Shown here: in pieces, positions 1-14,700 of the stretch
How the letters are laid out: each line of letters begins with the position of its first letter
Position numbering within the stretch: position 1 is the first letter of the stretch
Source of the DNA: Taenia hydatigena
Lineage: Eukaryota; Platyhelminthes; Cestoda; Cyclophyllidea; Taeniidae
Length of the DNA: 64,000 nt
Reading direction: 5' to 3'
NCBI GenBank assembly: GCA_036345935.2
Contig: JADWOT020000420.1
Location: 124,001 to 188,000 of the forward strand
The notes under the pieces: model-generated
The model's database searches: none
Told to the model about the DNA's origin: nothing
The model's input: only the letters and a program-made list of their open reading frames with translations
Position numbers and translations under genes: made by a program

Positions 1-3000
1 GAAGTGGACTTTGGGATTAGAAGTTAACCTCAACTAGAGATTCTAGTGTGTCAGTCGCAAGGGCTCTCAACAACATAGTTGATGAATCACACAGCATCTG
101 CCCATCTCACAACGTAAATTCCCATTTTCAAAACTCATAATTGGGACTGTGTATGGGAACAGGGCTCGAATTAAGTATTCACACTGCCATGGTCAGGCGA
201 ATTCACTGCAACGATGTGTGTAAGAATGCAAGTAAATTATGTTGCGTTGGAGACTGTGCTGGCATTAACAGTAATAAAGCTGGTACTTATGCACTTGAAG
301 TAGTTTGTTTCTGAACTGACACAGTTACAGCCTCCAGCAGTTGAGATTGAACAATATAACTGATCAGGTGATGCGGATTCTTCCACCACTTCGTTCAGTC
401 AAAATGAAGCACTTTTATAGTTTCGTACTCCATTGATAATTTCTGACATCGTGATGCCTTTTTACCATCGTGATCACATTCTCGCGCTACTTCCTGGTGA
501 AATCTTCTCACATTATGCAATTCCCTTTCGTGGTGTCATCGACGGATTCCGCAACGCTGTTTAGCTTACCAATCTCAAGCATAAAGCAAGTCATTGCGAC
601 TACTCCCGATATGAGGGTGCTTGGTGTACTTTGGCACCTATATTTTAGCGAACAAAACAGATAGCGGGTTAGATTTTATGCAAGAGTCGTTTGTTGAACT
701 TCTAGTCACCATACGATTGAAGAGGTGATTGCAGTGGTCTACTAGAGACTAGAATGACTACTTCTCATGGTACCATTAGTGGTGGATGTCATCAAAAGCG
801 AATCACTTTCTGCTACACGGAATAACCGTAAAAGTCAATGACTTTTGAATTTCACAGTGCTTGAAGCTGTTTGATTCTCCGTCAGCAATTCACCACCCTG
901 CTATACTTAACACTTTACGATGAATTCGGAGGAAGCTATTCCGGATTTCACTCCATTGTAAACCAGAATTTTGCAGTTGCGACTTGAGCAAAATACGGTG
1001 GAAGTGAATTTGAGAGGGGCACATTGGTTCTACTAAAGAAGCGGTGCTTCAAAAAATTATTTAAAATACGCAACTTGGGCCATTACTCATTGCAACTTGT
1101 TCTTCCATTTTCTCCTAGTTTGTTACTAGGCTCACCGCTAAAAATGTAGTGCTGGACCTGCTCTATTACCAGTGCAAATACATGAGACTGAAACATAGAA
1201 TACATGAACCAAATTTCAACAAAAATATTTCTAATCATTGCAGATCCATCCTGACAAGTCTTCGTGCCAAGTGACCTGAGGGCATGCTCATAGGGTAAAA
1301 GGGGTGTGTAAGATTGCGTCTGAGGCTCTAAACGCAGAATTTTTAGAACCATCAGTAAATGACCGACTTCACTTTGCCTCCTCAATTTTCACCGTAAATT
1401 TTAACCCATTTAAGCTTCAAATTCGCAACATGACACCCTATGGAGGATGGGTGGGGCGATTGTTCTACAAATGGCAAATTTTTTATAACTGAGCTCAACC
1501 TATTTGTAAAATACCTATTCCAGAGTAGAATTAATTTAGTGGATTTTGTTCATCCCTCCGGTCATGAGTTCCGTTATACTCCGTTCACTTGAAGACTAAA
1601 AATAAATGAAAGTCCTACATCAGTATGCTGTGCCCTCATTTTAATCTCGTTTTATAGATCTTCCGAAGGTAATCTAATCCGCCTTTTGACTGCTGTAGGC
1701 TCAATGATGCTTGCAGTCAAATCTCTACAGAGATTCCAATTTGCACAGTTAGTCGCTACACTTACCACGTGGGCGTGTTTTGCCGGCCTAACGGTAATAA
1801 TACAGCTACTACGTCATTACTGGCTAGTCGACGAGAATAAATGGATTGTATTGGTCTATGTTTGTGGATAACTGGCGTCTGAAAGGCAAGCGATCGACAT
1901 TACATATTCACCATTCAACATCTGATGATTGAACCGCGATTGTGCTTAAGGCATATTATTTTGGCAAAGTTTTTTCTCCAGAAATTTGCTCAGCTACATC
2001 TGGAAGTAATGTAATCGGCACTGTGGTGTTAAAGCTTTTAACCACCATTTACTTTTCAACTCTCTACGCTTGAAAGATATCGTACCTTATCACTAACCCA
2101 AAAAGTAAACAATGTGCTTGCTGTTTTGGCCTGCTACATTTCGGTGAACTCTGCACTGTACTTTTCAGTTACTAGCATGGCCTAGAGGCCACTTCACTCG
2201 ACGAAGGTACAATAACCATCCAAGTGAATGTAGATGCGACTGAGGACTAAACAAACAGCAAACGTATCAATTTAGCGCAGAATATTTTTAATGCAATGCA
2301 GGAAAGCAGTGGGATGGGACAGAGATAGTGCGACGGAGGGGATAGATGTTAAAAGCCCAGTCAAATGTATCTGCTGGACAGGTGCTTAGATAGTGCATGG
2401 AAATGAAGCTGACGTAGACTGTTGGTCGGGAAGAGTCCGGTTGGACTGCCGACCCAGGTCCTCACGCTCCGCTATCATTCCCTTCCTTCATACACAGACA
2501 AACTTTATTCTAGCACTAAAGTCGCACAATTTTTTTAAGTAAAATAGTCGAGTGATCTTCGAGAGGAGTGCGCTCTTGACAAAGCTCCCCTTTTTTGACA
2601 CTTCTCCATAGCGTCAGATGTGTCTCCTCTATTTTCATTGCGCCACGGCCCTACGTTATCGACTCGTCATTACTTCGCCTACTAGAATAGTCGACGTTCA
2701 TTTAGACACACCTAATAGCAAGCGCGGCCCCCTCAATATGTCAATGAGCGTTCGTGGCACACCACTCACCCAACTTTGGTCCTACCACAACTAACGAAAC
2801 TGGAACTGAGTCCAATGAAGCGCAGTGAAACAACACCACTCTAGACAACACGTGGTGCATTGGCCTCGTCTCCTTCGCCTCCTTTCCTCCTCCGTGACAG
2901 AAAAGAATCAACATAGGTGAGCAGTGGTAAGATTGATGCTTGTTTAGAGGGTTCACTTCCATATCGGAGAGGTGTAATGCCGGTTTATTGACGAGAAGCA

Positions 3001-6000
3001 TGCTTGCCGAACGCAACTCGCTAGGCTAGGAGGACTACCACGAATCCGGTGGTGGCTCCAAGCAGGTAGATATCCATCACCGTTAATGGATGATGCGTTA
3101 GCCAACTAGACAATTCTATCCAGTAGTGCCATGCATCTGCCTCCCCACAGCAGTACCAGTACCGATTTTAGGGCTCAAGTCGTTAGTGAAGTTCATATTT
3201 AAGTGTAAATGTCGTCACTGTATGACATACAAATAGATCTAGATCAAAAACGTGGCAATCTACAGCATTGTGAAACCAAAGATACACATTGTAAGGACAA
3301 GTTTCAAGGTCAAATAGCGTTATATGAATGAGTAATTGTGTAGGCAGAACTTTCCTGCCGTATTACCCTGCATATCGATTTAGCTCGCTTTCAAGGTCAA
3401 GACACGTCTATTTTGTGTTGCAGCAAAGCAATAATGTTAACGTCGAGAGATCTGGCTGGCCTCCATCACCCATCCTTCCCCACGCCTCGATACCCAAAGT
3501 TATCTTTTCCATCTCCGATGCATAAGTCATGTGTTGACGATCCTAACAGCGCGCTGATGTCACCCACCATTGAGGACACTGTGGTAACAGCCATGTTAAG
3601 GCCATTCAATACAAGCCCATGCATTGCTTTAATGCAGCCTTCCTTCATGTTTGATGCCAATATATGAAAAATCTAACTCACAATGCGTAAGTTTGCTAAA
3701 CCTAAGTCCCAAATCACAAACCCACAAAAGCTGCAGCTCCGCAAGACCACATCACATTTAATCACCGAAAGTCTCTGTTCAGAACAGTCTCCACCACGTT
3801 TACCTCAGCTTCAACGCCTCAGCACCATCACTTCCCTCAAGCTCGTGTCTCACTTCACTTTACTTTTCACACCGTACTTTGTTTCCTCTGCTTCGCATTC
3901 AAGCACAGAGTAGCCATGAGCCACAGAAGAGATGATCATCCCACCTGCATCTAGGATTGAGGAAGGTAAGCACTACGAAAATCAAACCACTCACCTTTTC
4001 ATTTAGCTAGTCTCTAGCGAGGCCGCAGATCATTACATTAGCAGGGCAAATAGCACTCAGCCACTCAATCACTGGAAGAAACTAAACAAGAGAAGAGAGT
4101 AGGAGTTATGTGTTTCAATTTTATCCATTCACCTTCTGAAGCATCTCCAAACAATTAATTTCATCAAAAAACCTCGGATCCCGAGATTTGCAGAGACTCA
4201 GTATTTAGCGATGATACTGGCGAATGATTGCCTCGGATGCCAGCTCTTCATCAAAGTTGACAGTCCTCAACACGCAAATTGGTAAGCCAAACTCAGTGTC
4301 AAAAGAGGTTGACCACGAGCTGACTCCTGAGTTAGTGGAATCGTAAGGGGTGTCTTCCTTTTATTTGCCGTCTATTGTGGGTGACGGCCATAAATGCGCT
4401 TCCTAAAGCAGGTGTCTACCAGTTCTGATCTTCGGTTGTAGTGACTACCATGGCTTGAAACCTACGCGCTCTTCGTGTGGAGATGTGGGATGGAATCTTG
4501 ATTGTATTTTCTTTATTCAAATGATGGAAAGGTCGGTTGCTGAAAAGGAACTGCACTTTTGATACGACGTGGACATTATTCCGGGTCCTGGTGCAAAGAG
4601 CAAAATACGCAAGCCGTTTCACTCCCACCGACCTGTTGTTTGGAATAATGCCCACGTCATATTTTAAACTGCATTTCTTCTTCAGCATTCAACCCATCCA
4701 TCATTTAAACAGGATAAGTACATTTAGAGCTCCATCGTGCATTTTACACGAAGAACGCATTGGTCTTAGGCCAAAATCTGCTGCATAACTACTCCGGGAA
4801 GTTCATAAACGACACCCCACCGAGAATAATCCGCACTACAATCTCCTTCATAGGAAGCGCATTGACGGAATTGTTACCCACAATAGGCGGCTCATGGAGA
4901 GAAGAATTTCTCTTGGATTCTATTACTTACGGAATCAATTTGCGACCGCTCCACCGTGATTCCGGATTCGATTTCACCTTTACACTATTGTTTACGGCTT
5001 AAAAGGAGCCATAGAGGGTTTAACAATTTCTCAACAAGTAGAGTATTTTAGGTCCTAATCACTTTACCTAATTTGTTGCAACTTCGCCTCCTCTTCCGTT
5101 TATCCAGAACAACTGGCAATTTTGGTTTGATGCCAATGTTCCCAACAGGTATTCCAAGGATCTTAACCACGTCCTAGCAAATCGCCTCTTGTTCTGCGTC
5201 CTAAGAAATGATCGAATAACGTAAACGACAAGGACATCCTAAAATTCGGTTATGTTGACTATTTCTAAGCCAGATTTTAGAATAATAAGAGAAACGTACG
5301 CTGCTCTTCCTCTTCTTCGGCTAATAAAACTCAGATGTGGAGAACAACTCAGTCCTTCAGACAGTCTCGAGCTTCAGCTTAAATAGTTTGTAGGCGAAGC
5401 GATTGATTTGAAGTTGAATGTCTTTTAAAACAATATTAAATCTGCATAACTACGCGAGACCTTTCTTCCTAAAGCCAAATCTTAATCAATGATTTAACAA
5501 ACTGTCTATAATACGCTTGAAGTAGGTACTTTTCATTCCGAAAATTCACCGAATGATAGGTAATGCTGTTCAGGAAATTCACAAATTCGACTTATAATGT
5601 TGTACTTTACGCACTTTCCATCTATAATCTCGTCTGCAATGTAGACGAATACGCAGGATTCGCAGTGTCAACTCCAATACTAGATTAAACTTTCTAATAT
5701 TTTTTTTCTCCTGTCGAGTGCAATGTTAAGCGCATCTTTACAGACAGGTTCGCATATACCGTAGCATCGCCATCTGCCTCCTCGCCTCTGCTGCTATAAC
5801 TGACGCGAGTAAAACCTATGTTATACGTTGTGGTTATTATCTCATGTAGAAGGGAATCACGAAAATACCAATCATTCATATCACGAGGCTGAAGTTATTT
5901 TCGTACCTCTCGCCAAATAGATTCGTTTCAAGAAACACAAGTATTGTATAGCCCCCTCCTCTCCCTCCTCCTTTTGAGCACCAACCCCTACTGGTTGACA

Positions 6001-8940
6001 TTAAGCATTCCGTCAGGCGATTTTCTCTCTCCCATTAGTTCGCAATTCTCATCCTTCTATCCATCCAGCAGAGCACCTTTGTGGAGTCTTATCTTGTCGA
6101 AATGGACGGTTATTGACAAGGCTCGGAGTTGTGCTTTGCAGATGAGGCAATTCGTAGAGGTGACTACCCTCATTACGCGGAAAAGCTTCTGCTCCAAAGA
6201 TGAAGAATTTGCTGTGAGTTTTTGGGCGGATAGCGTATACTACCTCATGACACCGCCTGCTTTTAGCAATAGTTGCATTTAATAGAATTTATCGTTGGCT
6301 CATATTTATGTGGCTTTGTTAACAGATAGCAAGTATGTAGAGATGGCGAGGGTGCGGGGCGAGAGGAAGATTGAATGATTGAAACTGCGGAAACAAATGA
6401 TAGTGCGTGTGGCTTGCATTAGTGTAATGATGGCAACAATGGTGCTGAGAGTAGCATTGATGAAGATGATAAGAATGAAAGTTGCTGCTTGCATATGGTA
6501 AGGGGGAAGGATGTTTATCCACCTCCCTCCAAAGCCGTCTCCTTTACCAATGGTGCTCAGCATTGTGACCCAACCTTCTTAAGCTGGTTTTGCTGCTCAA
6601 CGAGACTACAAATTTACTTGGATGAGTAACTTTGTATTTTATTGTTTTGATCCTCGCACCGAGTGATACAGTTCTACAAAAAGCAATTTCCACGCTACCC
6701 ATCACAACTGCTTAATTATCCATCCACATGAATATGAAACTTGTTCCTCACCAGTCTGTGACAACTGCAGTCGTAACAAATCGCAGTTTGTTACATAATG
6801 ATCGTTTGCATTTAAAACAACAAAGTGGATGCAAAATATTTTGTGAATTCCGAGAATAAAAAATTGGACACACCCAGGCAAACAAGCGCAGTCGGTGCTA
6901 TTACTTAATTGATGCGATTTCGAAAATGTCCTGATGAATTCTGCGCCTTTTATCTTCAGCTTCGCTGTTCACCTGATTCTACATATTTACGTATTCATTA
7001 GAATCCATGTTCATTTTACGAAGTCGTTCTTTCGTTCGATCTTGATCACGCAAAATCAAATTAGCTTAACCTTTTTTGTGGAACGTGTTAGACCCATCCC
7101 TATAATGTCTGGGAATTCAATTTCACAGCTGATTTGATGAGCATATTTGCATTTCTGCTGCTATGTACGTCATGGTTCTTTAACTTGCTGTCTGCTGCTT
7201 TATCAGAGGGCAGGTTAGGGGGAACATCAACTAGTTGTAAGAGGTTGTTTTACTTCATCATATGCGTCTTTAAAAATTTACACTTGAATGCTTAAATTTG
7301 AATAGAGATGGAAATGAGCTAGTGGAAGTGTTGCTGTGGTCTTCATCAAAAGGTTACCCATGATCCATTCCGGAACAGCCCATTCGACATAGACAAAGAC
7401 GTTGACTTCTCCATTGCCCTACAGCATTTGAAAGCACTGGCCTATTCCGGAGCTGAAGTGCGATAACTGCAGAGGTGACAGGGGCTGTTTTCTTGGATCC
7501 ATTCTTGCAATACTTCCTCCTTTTCAGTCATGTAGATCATTCTACCCAACTGTGTCACAGGACTGAGTGGTGAGATTGCTTCCACTTTCGACTTTAGGTA
7601 GGAGCAAAGGGACTAGAGTGAAGAGAGGAGGGACACTGTGTAAGGCGGGGGAGCGAGTGTGCAGTCTTTGCTAGAATCTGTTTGCAGGCAATTCTCCCTT
7701 TTTCTCCTCTTCCTTTTCACAACCTCTGCTATGAGAAGGTTGGATGCATGTTGACGTCTCTATTATAAGTACACGGACGATGTGTGGTAGCGAAGCCGAA
7801 GCACTTAAGACGAGGATATCTCACACTTAGGCGAGCAGCCGTGTTCGTTTACGACCAGCTTTTCAATCGCCCTCCCACCTCTCGCCTACAAAGTACATCT
7901 CAAGAATATAATTGTTGAATTGATACTCAAAGCGATGTCAGTTGCCCTCGATTATGCGATGCTCAAGGAAATTGGGATGTTGTATTGCAAAGATAACTTT
8001 GAAATTCCTTTACAAAGAATTTTTTCCGGTATGGCGTTGCCGGCATGCGTTTTCTTCCCCATAAAAGGACTCTAGAATTACCAGAAAACGCATCTTTGTT
8101 GATGAGATAATGAATAGCCTCATTGTAAGCGCATTAGCATTTGATGGACATTTTTTCCTTAAAATTGAGATGTGGTGTCTTGGTGTATTAACTGAGCGCA
8201 GAGGCATTGGCATTGGCACGTGGACTCTTGAGGGGAAAGAGGCAGTTGATGAGATTGATGGAATGCAATAATCCACTTTGAGTGGCTCGTGCCTCACATA
8301 AATGAGACAGATGCGAGTGTAGAGGTGTAGAGTGTGGAGTATCCTCATTGTTGGCCTTCATACCCACCGAACTAGTAAAATAACTAAGTAGGGACATAAT
8401 AATTTGTTTGCAGTACACTAACCTTAGAGCGGATGTTAGGGCTCGCTTTTCTCACGACAACGGTTTTGGCCAGGGAGTTGTGCTCAGCGGTCGCTACACG
8501 TCTGGGAGGAGTGTGCAACCAGACGCTCCAGGTGCTTTCATTTTAGGCGGTTTAGGCACCTAGTGAATTCGAACCACCACCATTGGATGGTTGAAGGGCT
8601 TGAACAAATGTGTACAGTCGGCTCTCACATGGTGTACATGCCAAGACATCCACCAACCCCATGGTTGATGATAACACAGGAGGCCCTATCTTCTAGCCAA
8701 TTCTATGCCTTTACTTGACAGAATTCATTGTCAACATTATTGATGGAGGCACCAAACTGGAGGTTCGGAGGAATGGTGAATGAATTTGACCCACAGTGGG
8801 ATTGTAATGGTAGCTGCGGTGCTCTGCAAAGAAGTTAGTCTAGTCCTCCTGTTCATTTGTAAGCTGATCTAGATCCTAAAATTTACCAAAATATTTGAAA
8901 CGAGCTTCGGGCCACACTGCTTGCTAGACCTCAGGTCAAA
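1..8940. other. gene-free stretch, no supported feature
   Basis: No exon, RNA gene or repeat stands out on either strand. Open frames are all at most 112 codons, lack recognisable motifs and overlap freely in several frames, as expected by chance at this base composition (about 40-43% G+C by eye). A hydrophobic frame at 6306-6563 (minus) and a leucine-rich one at 5944-6282 (plus) have no convincing splice context. Exons under about 100 bp could be missed. Confidence 0.5.
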
Positions 8941-8951
8941 TTTACACCTGC

Positions 8952-9260
8952 ATCCAAGTTAAAAGGGGAGAGAAATGAGAAAGTAAGATTAAGTGGAGGC
9001 GAAGCAATGGAGAATGCTGTGAAGGTATAAAAATGACTAGGTAAATGTGTGAGAATCCAACGTGAGGTTAGCGCAGTAAACACGAAGGCGGAGAGAGGAC
9101 CTCGCGATGAGAGCTCTGCATCCCATCAATTTGCCAGCCATTTTCCTCTAGCCTTTGCCACCCACAGCAATCTTCCCTTACCATTCGTCGTTGTTCTTTC
9201 TACCTGGTACCCCTTGGTACAATGCGGCTAACTTTCGTCATAGTGTTAAGAAATGAAGTC
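8952..9260 (+). repeat. local duplication, copy 1 (partner 10967-11720)
   Basis: Two blocks here match two blocks further right in the same order and orientation. Positions 8952-9067 (a 'gcatccaagttaaaag' stretch followed by purine-rich sequence) match 10967-11095. Positions 9120-9255 (centred on 'aatttgccagc' and 'ttggtacaatg') match 11576-11720. Between the blocks copy 1 has only about 50 bp while the partner has about 480 bp, so one copy gained or lost sequence. No coding frame is shared. It could be a small segmental duplication or two members of a dispersed repeat family. Confidence 0.6.
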
Positions 9261-10966
9261 TGCATTACTGAATTTGGTCCACAAGGTATCTCTTCATAAT
9301 CCCGAAACTGAGCATTGCACTTCAGCTTTGTATCTATGCTCACATTAGCCTCGTATTCCTTCACTCTTTACGTCCCATCACTTGACCATAAAAAGTGCTT
9401 TGTGAGTGAATAACTTGAATAGAGCCACTAAATTCTGTCGCTTTCTTCAGTCTTCCAAGCCTGCTACTGTAGTCATCGAGTAGGCACTGCATGACGGGTT
9501 TCGATCTCTTGCGTAAGTTGCGTTAATATGCTTTCTTCTACCACAGTTTGTGCTCTTAGCCAGCGGAAGATGCTAATGCAATTGGCAGCACAATGCTCGA
9601 ACAGTCTTTAATAAATGGGTGATAGAGTGGATGAGGGATGGGTGGATGAAAGGGAAAGTGACAAACGGATTGGTGGATAAATACGGTGTGTAATAAATGG
9701 ACCCGCAGATGTAAGTTGCCACCACCTGGCATCAATAGCTTTGCCACACTGCTATGTCAAGGTCTTTTGCTGCTAGCTACGCTTTGATAAAAGCCTTTCT
9801 CAAACCCGTAATTTCCCCTAGTATTCCAAAGACATTTAGTAATTAATTTAGTACAGAAGGCGAACGATAAAAGAAAACGTCACGCCTAGTTTGCACCATT
9901 GATTAGAGAGCTCAATTAATGTTTGAAAAAATCCAGATGGGAAAATATCCACAACACCACTTCGTTCAATCACACGCAGTAAAACCGCTAGTTGTGGAAC
10001 CTTATCTCCTCTTCAGTATCCTCCATGGCTAAGGCATAGTAATGATGGTCATCGTTCGCCACATTGCAGGTGAATCAATCTAGCAGATCGGAATAGTCCT
10101 TGTGCCACCCATCAAATGCAACATGAAATGCAAACAAATTTAGTTAAGACATCGGAGCACATTGTTAGTCTGTCTATATAATGGTGGGGATAATGAACCC
10201 CACATGAATGACGCCCTTGAGAGGAACATCATCATAATGCCATGATGGTGAGACAATGGACGCTTTTAGTGCGAATGTAGTTGTAGAAGGATGTGGGGGA
10301 GGGAGAGCAGGCGTCTGCAGATGCTGTACCCTAACAAGGGGGAGAGCATTGGAGAATTGGCTGCTAGAAAAGGTAAGAGAGAGTATGCACTGCGTTGGTG
10401 GTCTGTTTAACGTCAGAATTTAGTGATGAGAGGGAGAGATGGAGTCACTAACTTACCTTTCCAATATGCCTTAGCCCCCGAGTGAGTCGTCGTCGGTATG
10501 TGAAATGTATTTTGTCTAAGTGCTGCGTGCCATTTGGTCATCTTTGGGGTCGCATGGGTGGCAAGCGATAGGCTGGGGTGCGGTGGAGTGAGTACGAAAT
10601 AGTGAAGGAAAAATTATACTACGAATTAAAGCGGTGTTGGCCAGAGCCCATTTGTGACTGATGCTGACCTAAAAGAACAAATCAGTGTCTAAAGACTGAG
10701 CCTTCACTTCGTGGTATGGCCTTCGCACCATGCTACTTGTCCCCTAGACCTCCTGTACGGCAGTTAGCAGTATGTTCTAACCACATCAATGCACACTCTG
10801 TGCTGTACCTTCATTAGTCTCTTTTGGGAAGCAATCGCAGCTTACTTAATCGATGAAAGCGCTAATAACAAGCATTAAATGAACCACGCACCATGAGTCA
10901 CTAAAATGAGCAGTCAGCGATTTCACCTCTCTTATACATTGATGCATGCAAAGCTCAAGCCCCTAG
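9261..10966. other. gene-free stretch between duplication copies
   Basis: No supported gene. It contains a purine-rich segment around 9600-9690 with repeated 'ggatg' words and another G/A-rich segment around 10270-10450. Both look like low-complexity intergenic DNA. Confidence 0.4.
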
Positions 10967-11720
10967 CCACATTGGCATCCAAGTTAAAAGAGCGGGGATA
11001 TTAAGAAGTGTTATGAAGTAGATGCAAAGCAATGGAGACTGTTTTGAAAGCATAGGGGTCAGTAGGTGAATGTGTGAGAAGACAACGTGAGCTCGTGGGC
11101 CTGTGGTGTCTTGTTTTAGGCGTAAATGCATGAGCCACGTGATGGTTGCATGCAGTATGGTGAAATAGAACTTGCTAGTGCACTTGACTGTCTCTCTCCA
11201 CACTGCCCAGAAGGCATGGATTTAGCACCCAGCCACTCACAAATTCACCCACTAATCTACCTCTCCATCCCCCACCGTCTCCCTCCATCCATTCTTCCAT
11301 TCTTACCTCCATCCTCTTGTACATCCTTCTGCCAATCCAGCATACGTTCATCAGTCAACCTTCCTTCCCAATCCTTCTCTCCACCTCCCTCTCTTTAATC
11401 CTCCACCCAGTCAACATTCCATTTTAACTAGTCAAACATTCCATTTCCATGCATCAAGCCACAAATTGCTTCCAACTCCTCTTGCCCAATTCAAATGATT
11501 TTCATCCACTGCTGTAAACATTGTACCGCTTGTTGTGCAGTTATATTCCTCTGATGCTGGTCATTTCGCCTTACATCCAATTCATTTGCCAGTAATTTCC
11601 CTCCAGTCTGTGACTAACCATAGCAATCTTCTGCCACAATCGGTCACGGTCCCTTCTTTCGCGTGCCTTTTGGTACAATGTGACTCACTTTTGCCGAGGT
11701 AGTGGGAAAGTGAAGACTGA
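10967..11720 (+). repeat. local duplication, copy 2, with a pyrimidine-rich insert
   Basis: This is the second copy of the segment at 8952-9260. The outer parts (10967-11095 and 11576-11720) align with copy 1. The inner 480 bp do not, and include a long C/T-rich tract at roughly 11230-11400 built from 'ccatc' and 'cttcc' words. The 90-codon open frame in that tract is a by-product of low complexity. The rough divergence (around 25% by eye) suggests an old event. Confidence 0.6.
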
Positions 11721-14700
11721 GAGGAACAAGTCCAGACGACTCTTTTAGCTTCATCGAGAGGCTAGACAAAAGGGCAGTATTTACAGCCAGCAAGATTTCA
11801 AAGTTGATCCAATTCAATAGCAACTGTTTGATTCACTATATTGTTGCTTCTCTCAGCCAAAAGGAGGGTCGTCGGAGCGTAAGTAACGGTTAACCCTACC
11901 ACCGTCTCGAATGCATTGCTGTGGCAATTTCACAATTTTATGCCGACAGCGCACCTACCCGAACACTTCAAAGTGGTGATAAAATGAAATCCACTGTCTA
12001 CAATCTCTTTGTGATCGTCTAATTCACTTTGTACAGAGTCCCACTCCTCACTTTTCTCATGAAGTCGTCAAAAAGCATGAAAGATTCGGGTACAACAATT
12101 CCCAGATGGGCGAGACACTCTCAAAAGGCGGGCTTGCAAACCCATTTAAATTCCCCTAAAAAGCGAAGAGGGAGAGTTCACAATATCGATTCTGATGGCG
12201 CCGCACTTCGCATAAGATTCCACCCTGAAGTTACCCCTTTAATTTCGGTAAAATATAACCGACAGTTGCCCACTACATTATTCAGAAGCCGTTTTGTTAC
12301 AAAGTGGAGAGCATTTCTGTTGAAGAGATGGAAGGCAATTCAAGGCAGCCTCAAAACAATGCTTTTTTCACCGTCAGTTTACAAGTAAGGCCTATATTTG
12401 GAAAACCGCAGACACTAGAGTGGCCTAATTCGGCATCGAGATCAACATCGGAGGCCTCCAATTTATGATTGATTCTTCCACATTGTGACTACGGCGGACT
12501 TTTCAAACCTTCCTTCTACTTCCGAACACTTTTCATTCTACTCACTGACATTGAGGCCAGTTAGCATTTAAGCATCTGAGTGCTAAAGTAGGATGATGAT
12601 AAAGGAGGCAATGTTACAATCGCCTGGCGATGCCATTTTGCGAAAATGCTTCCAACTTGACTGACTAATTAGTCCTGGTCGTGTCTAAAGAATTATTTTT
12701 CTGGGTCACCTTCAAGCAAGCTGAGTGGTGTCTTGGCCTTAGAAAGCGTGTCTGCAGTCTATTTCACACACTGTAATACTTGGGATTACCATATTGCCTG
12801 TGTCGGGTGGGCCAGACTCTGAGTCCTCCTAGCAGCACCAATCCCCTTCTGTTTGCTAACTGCGAATAATCTGCCCTAGTATTATGCCTTCTCCTGCCTT
12901 TAAGGAAGTCTCTCAATGGTGCGCACACGTTGCATAAAAATGGTTTTTGGGAGAGGAACCGATAGCAACTGATACAAAAAATAGTGGATGCAATCCGTGG
13001 AGTTCCGAAGGCAAGACAAAAGAATGGGCACATTTTATCTGGGTGAATGGCAGAAGCAGGTGCAGTGGCCTAAGTTTCCATTGCGTGTGAGTGGCCCCGA
13101 TGCTAGCGATCCACCATCCAGTTTTAATTGCAGGTTCGCCCATTAAGAGGGATGACCTTATCGATCAACGTGTGTGTGTCAACTTAGCTGTGGGCCAGTA
13201 GTGACTGGGCTTGGATGTGTGTGTGTGTGCGTGTAACGGGTATGCGTCACCTAGTTGACTAAAGTAAACGTACTTCTTAATGACTGACTGACATTGGACT
13301 TGAAGCGTCAAAGAGTGGTAGAGTTTCTTTTGTCCCGGTGAGCTCCCACGTGCACACAAATAAAGTGAGGCAGAAGCAAAATGATCAAGAATCAGAATGA
13401 TAGTGTAAAAGAACTGCTTCTTTCGTATCGCTTACTAGGAGACCGAGTAAAATGCTAAAATTATCAGACGATGCAAGAAAGTGAATGAATCTACTTAGTA
13501 GTTAATCAAAGTAAAGCATGAAAATGTTTCTTATTTACTGCCAATTGGCAGTGATTATAAGCATGCAGTGAGGGAATGTGAGCCAACGGAAAGGCCTACT
13601 CTTGACCTTCGGAGTAAATGGCGCACCCACATCCACACAGTGGAAACACATTCGGCATTGGATCGTTTGATCGATTGTGATGGGCTTCTCTGGTGCAAGC
13701 CGATTGCTAGCGTAAATTAATGTTATTCTTCAAGCTCTCATGGCAGTTTCCGTCTTTGCGTTAGCGTAAGCGGTGATATTGTGAGTGGGTGATTTGCCCG
13801 CACTTGCAAAGGAATTCTCTTAAGATTTGGGCCTGCAGAAGCTAATGGGGATGCGGCGATGAAATGATCTAGTGCAGATCTCTAGCTGTGGTGTCTGCAG
13901 GATTCGATGAAGAGGATTTGACGTGTCTTACGGGGGTAATTAGACTTCTTTTAGGGATACTCTCTCCCACTCTACATCCAGAAGGCCACACTTCCTTTAT
14001 GGCATCTTCGAATCTTGCACATCTTTCAACTTGTCCCTATAGATAATGTGGCGTCTATGACTGCTTCATTAAGCTCTCTTGTTTCATTTTGTGTAGTCAA
14101 GTGCATGGCAGAAAGCAGTAGTCAGAAATCAAAGAAAAATAGGTGGTAGCGAAAAGTGGGTGCTGTTTGAGGCGCATTTCAAAAGCGTTTTTGAATTTGG
14201 TCGATTAATCAGCGCTCGGCGAAACATAAGCTGTAGAATAACTTTTATGCACAGCACCGCAGCCACCGCCACAACTCTCTCGTGGGTCAAGTATATTCAT
14301 CAGTCCCCGAACCCTCCAGTTAAGTGCCTCCACCAACAAAGTCGGCAATGAATTGCGTCAAGTGAAGGCAAAAAGGTAACCAAATGATAAGGCTACCTCC
14401 TTTGCTATCAACCATGGGGTTTGTGGATGTCACTTAATACGCTCTATCCATGCCTTCAAATGAAGCCTCTACACCTAAACATGCGTATCTATACACATGT
14501 GTATATACACATGTGTATGCGAATGGAGAAACACACTTTGAAAGTTAAGAGCGCCTACTTTGCTGCTGGCTTAAGAAGCGTCTTCAACACAAGGTGTTGG
14601 TCCTGCGCGCCCCGGGGCACATCGTACATCCGTAGAAATCCGTTTCGGTAGAGAAAAAAGCGAAGTAACGAGAACCTAAAACATTACTTACAATGCGCTT

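Noticed and set aside
8560..8600. 'ggttcgaatt' on the minus strand, possible tRNA T-loop
   Set aside because: The flanking bases cannot form a T-stem or acceptor stem. No tRNA could be folded there or elsewhere.
11230..11400. Proline/serine-rich frame, possible mucin-like exon
   Set aside because: It results from a C/T-rich low-complexity tract; the same composition gives open frames in other phases.
12029..12388. Basic 119-codon frame, at first sight like a ribosomal or histone-like protein
   Set aside because: No family pattern on closer reading, and no splice or UTR signals.
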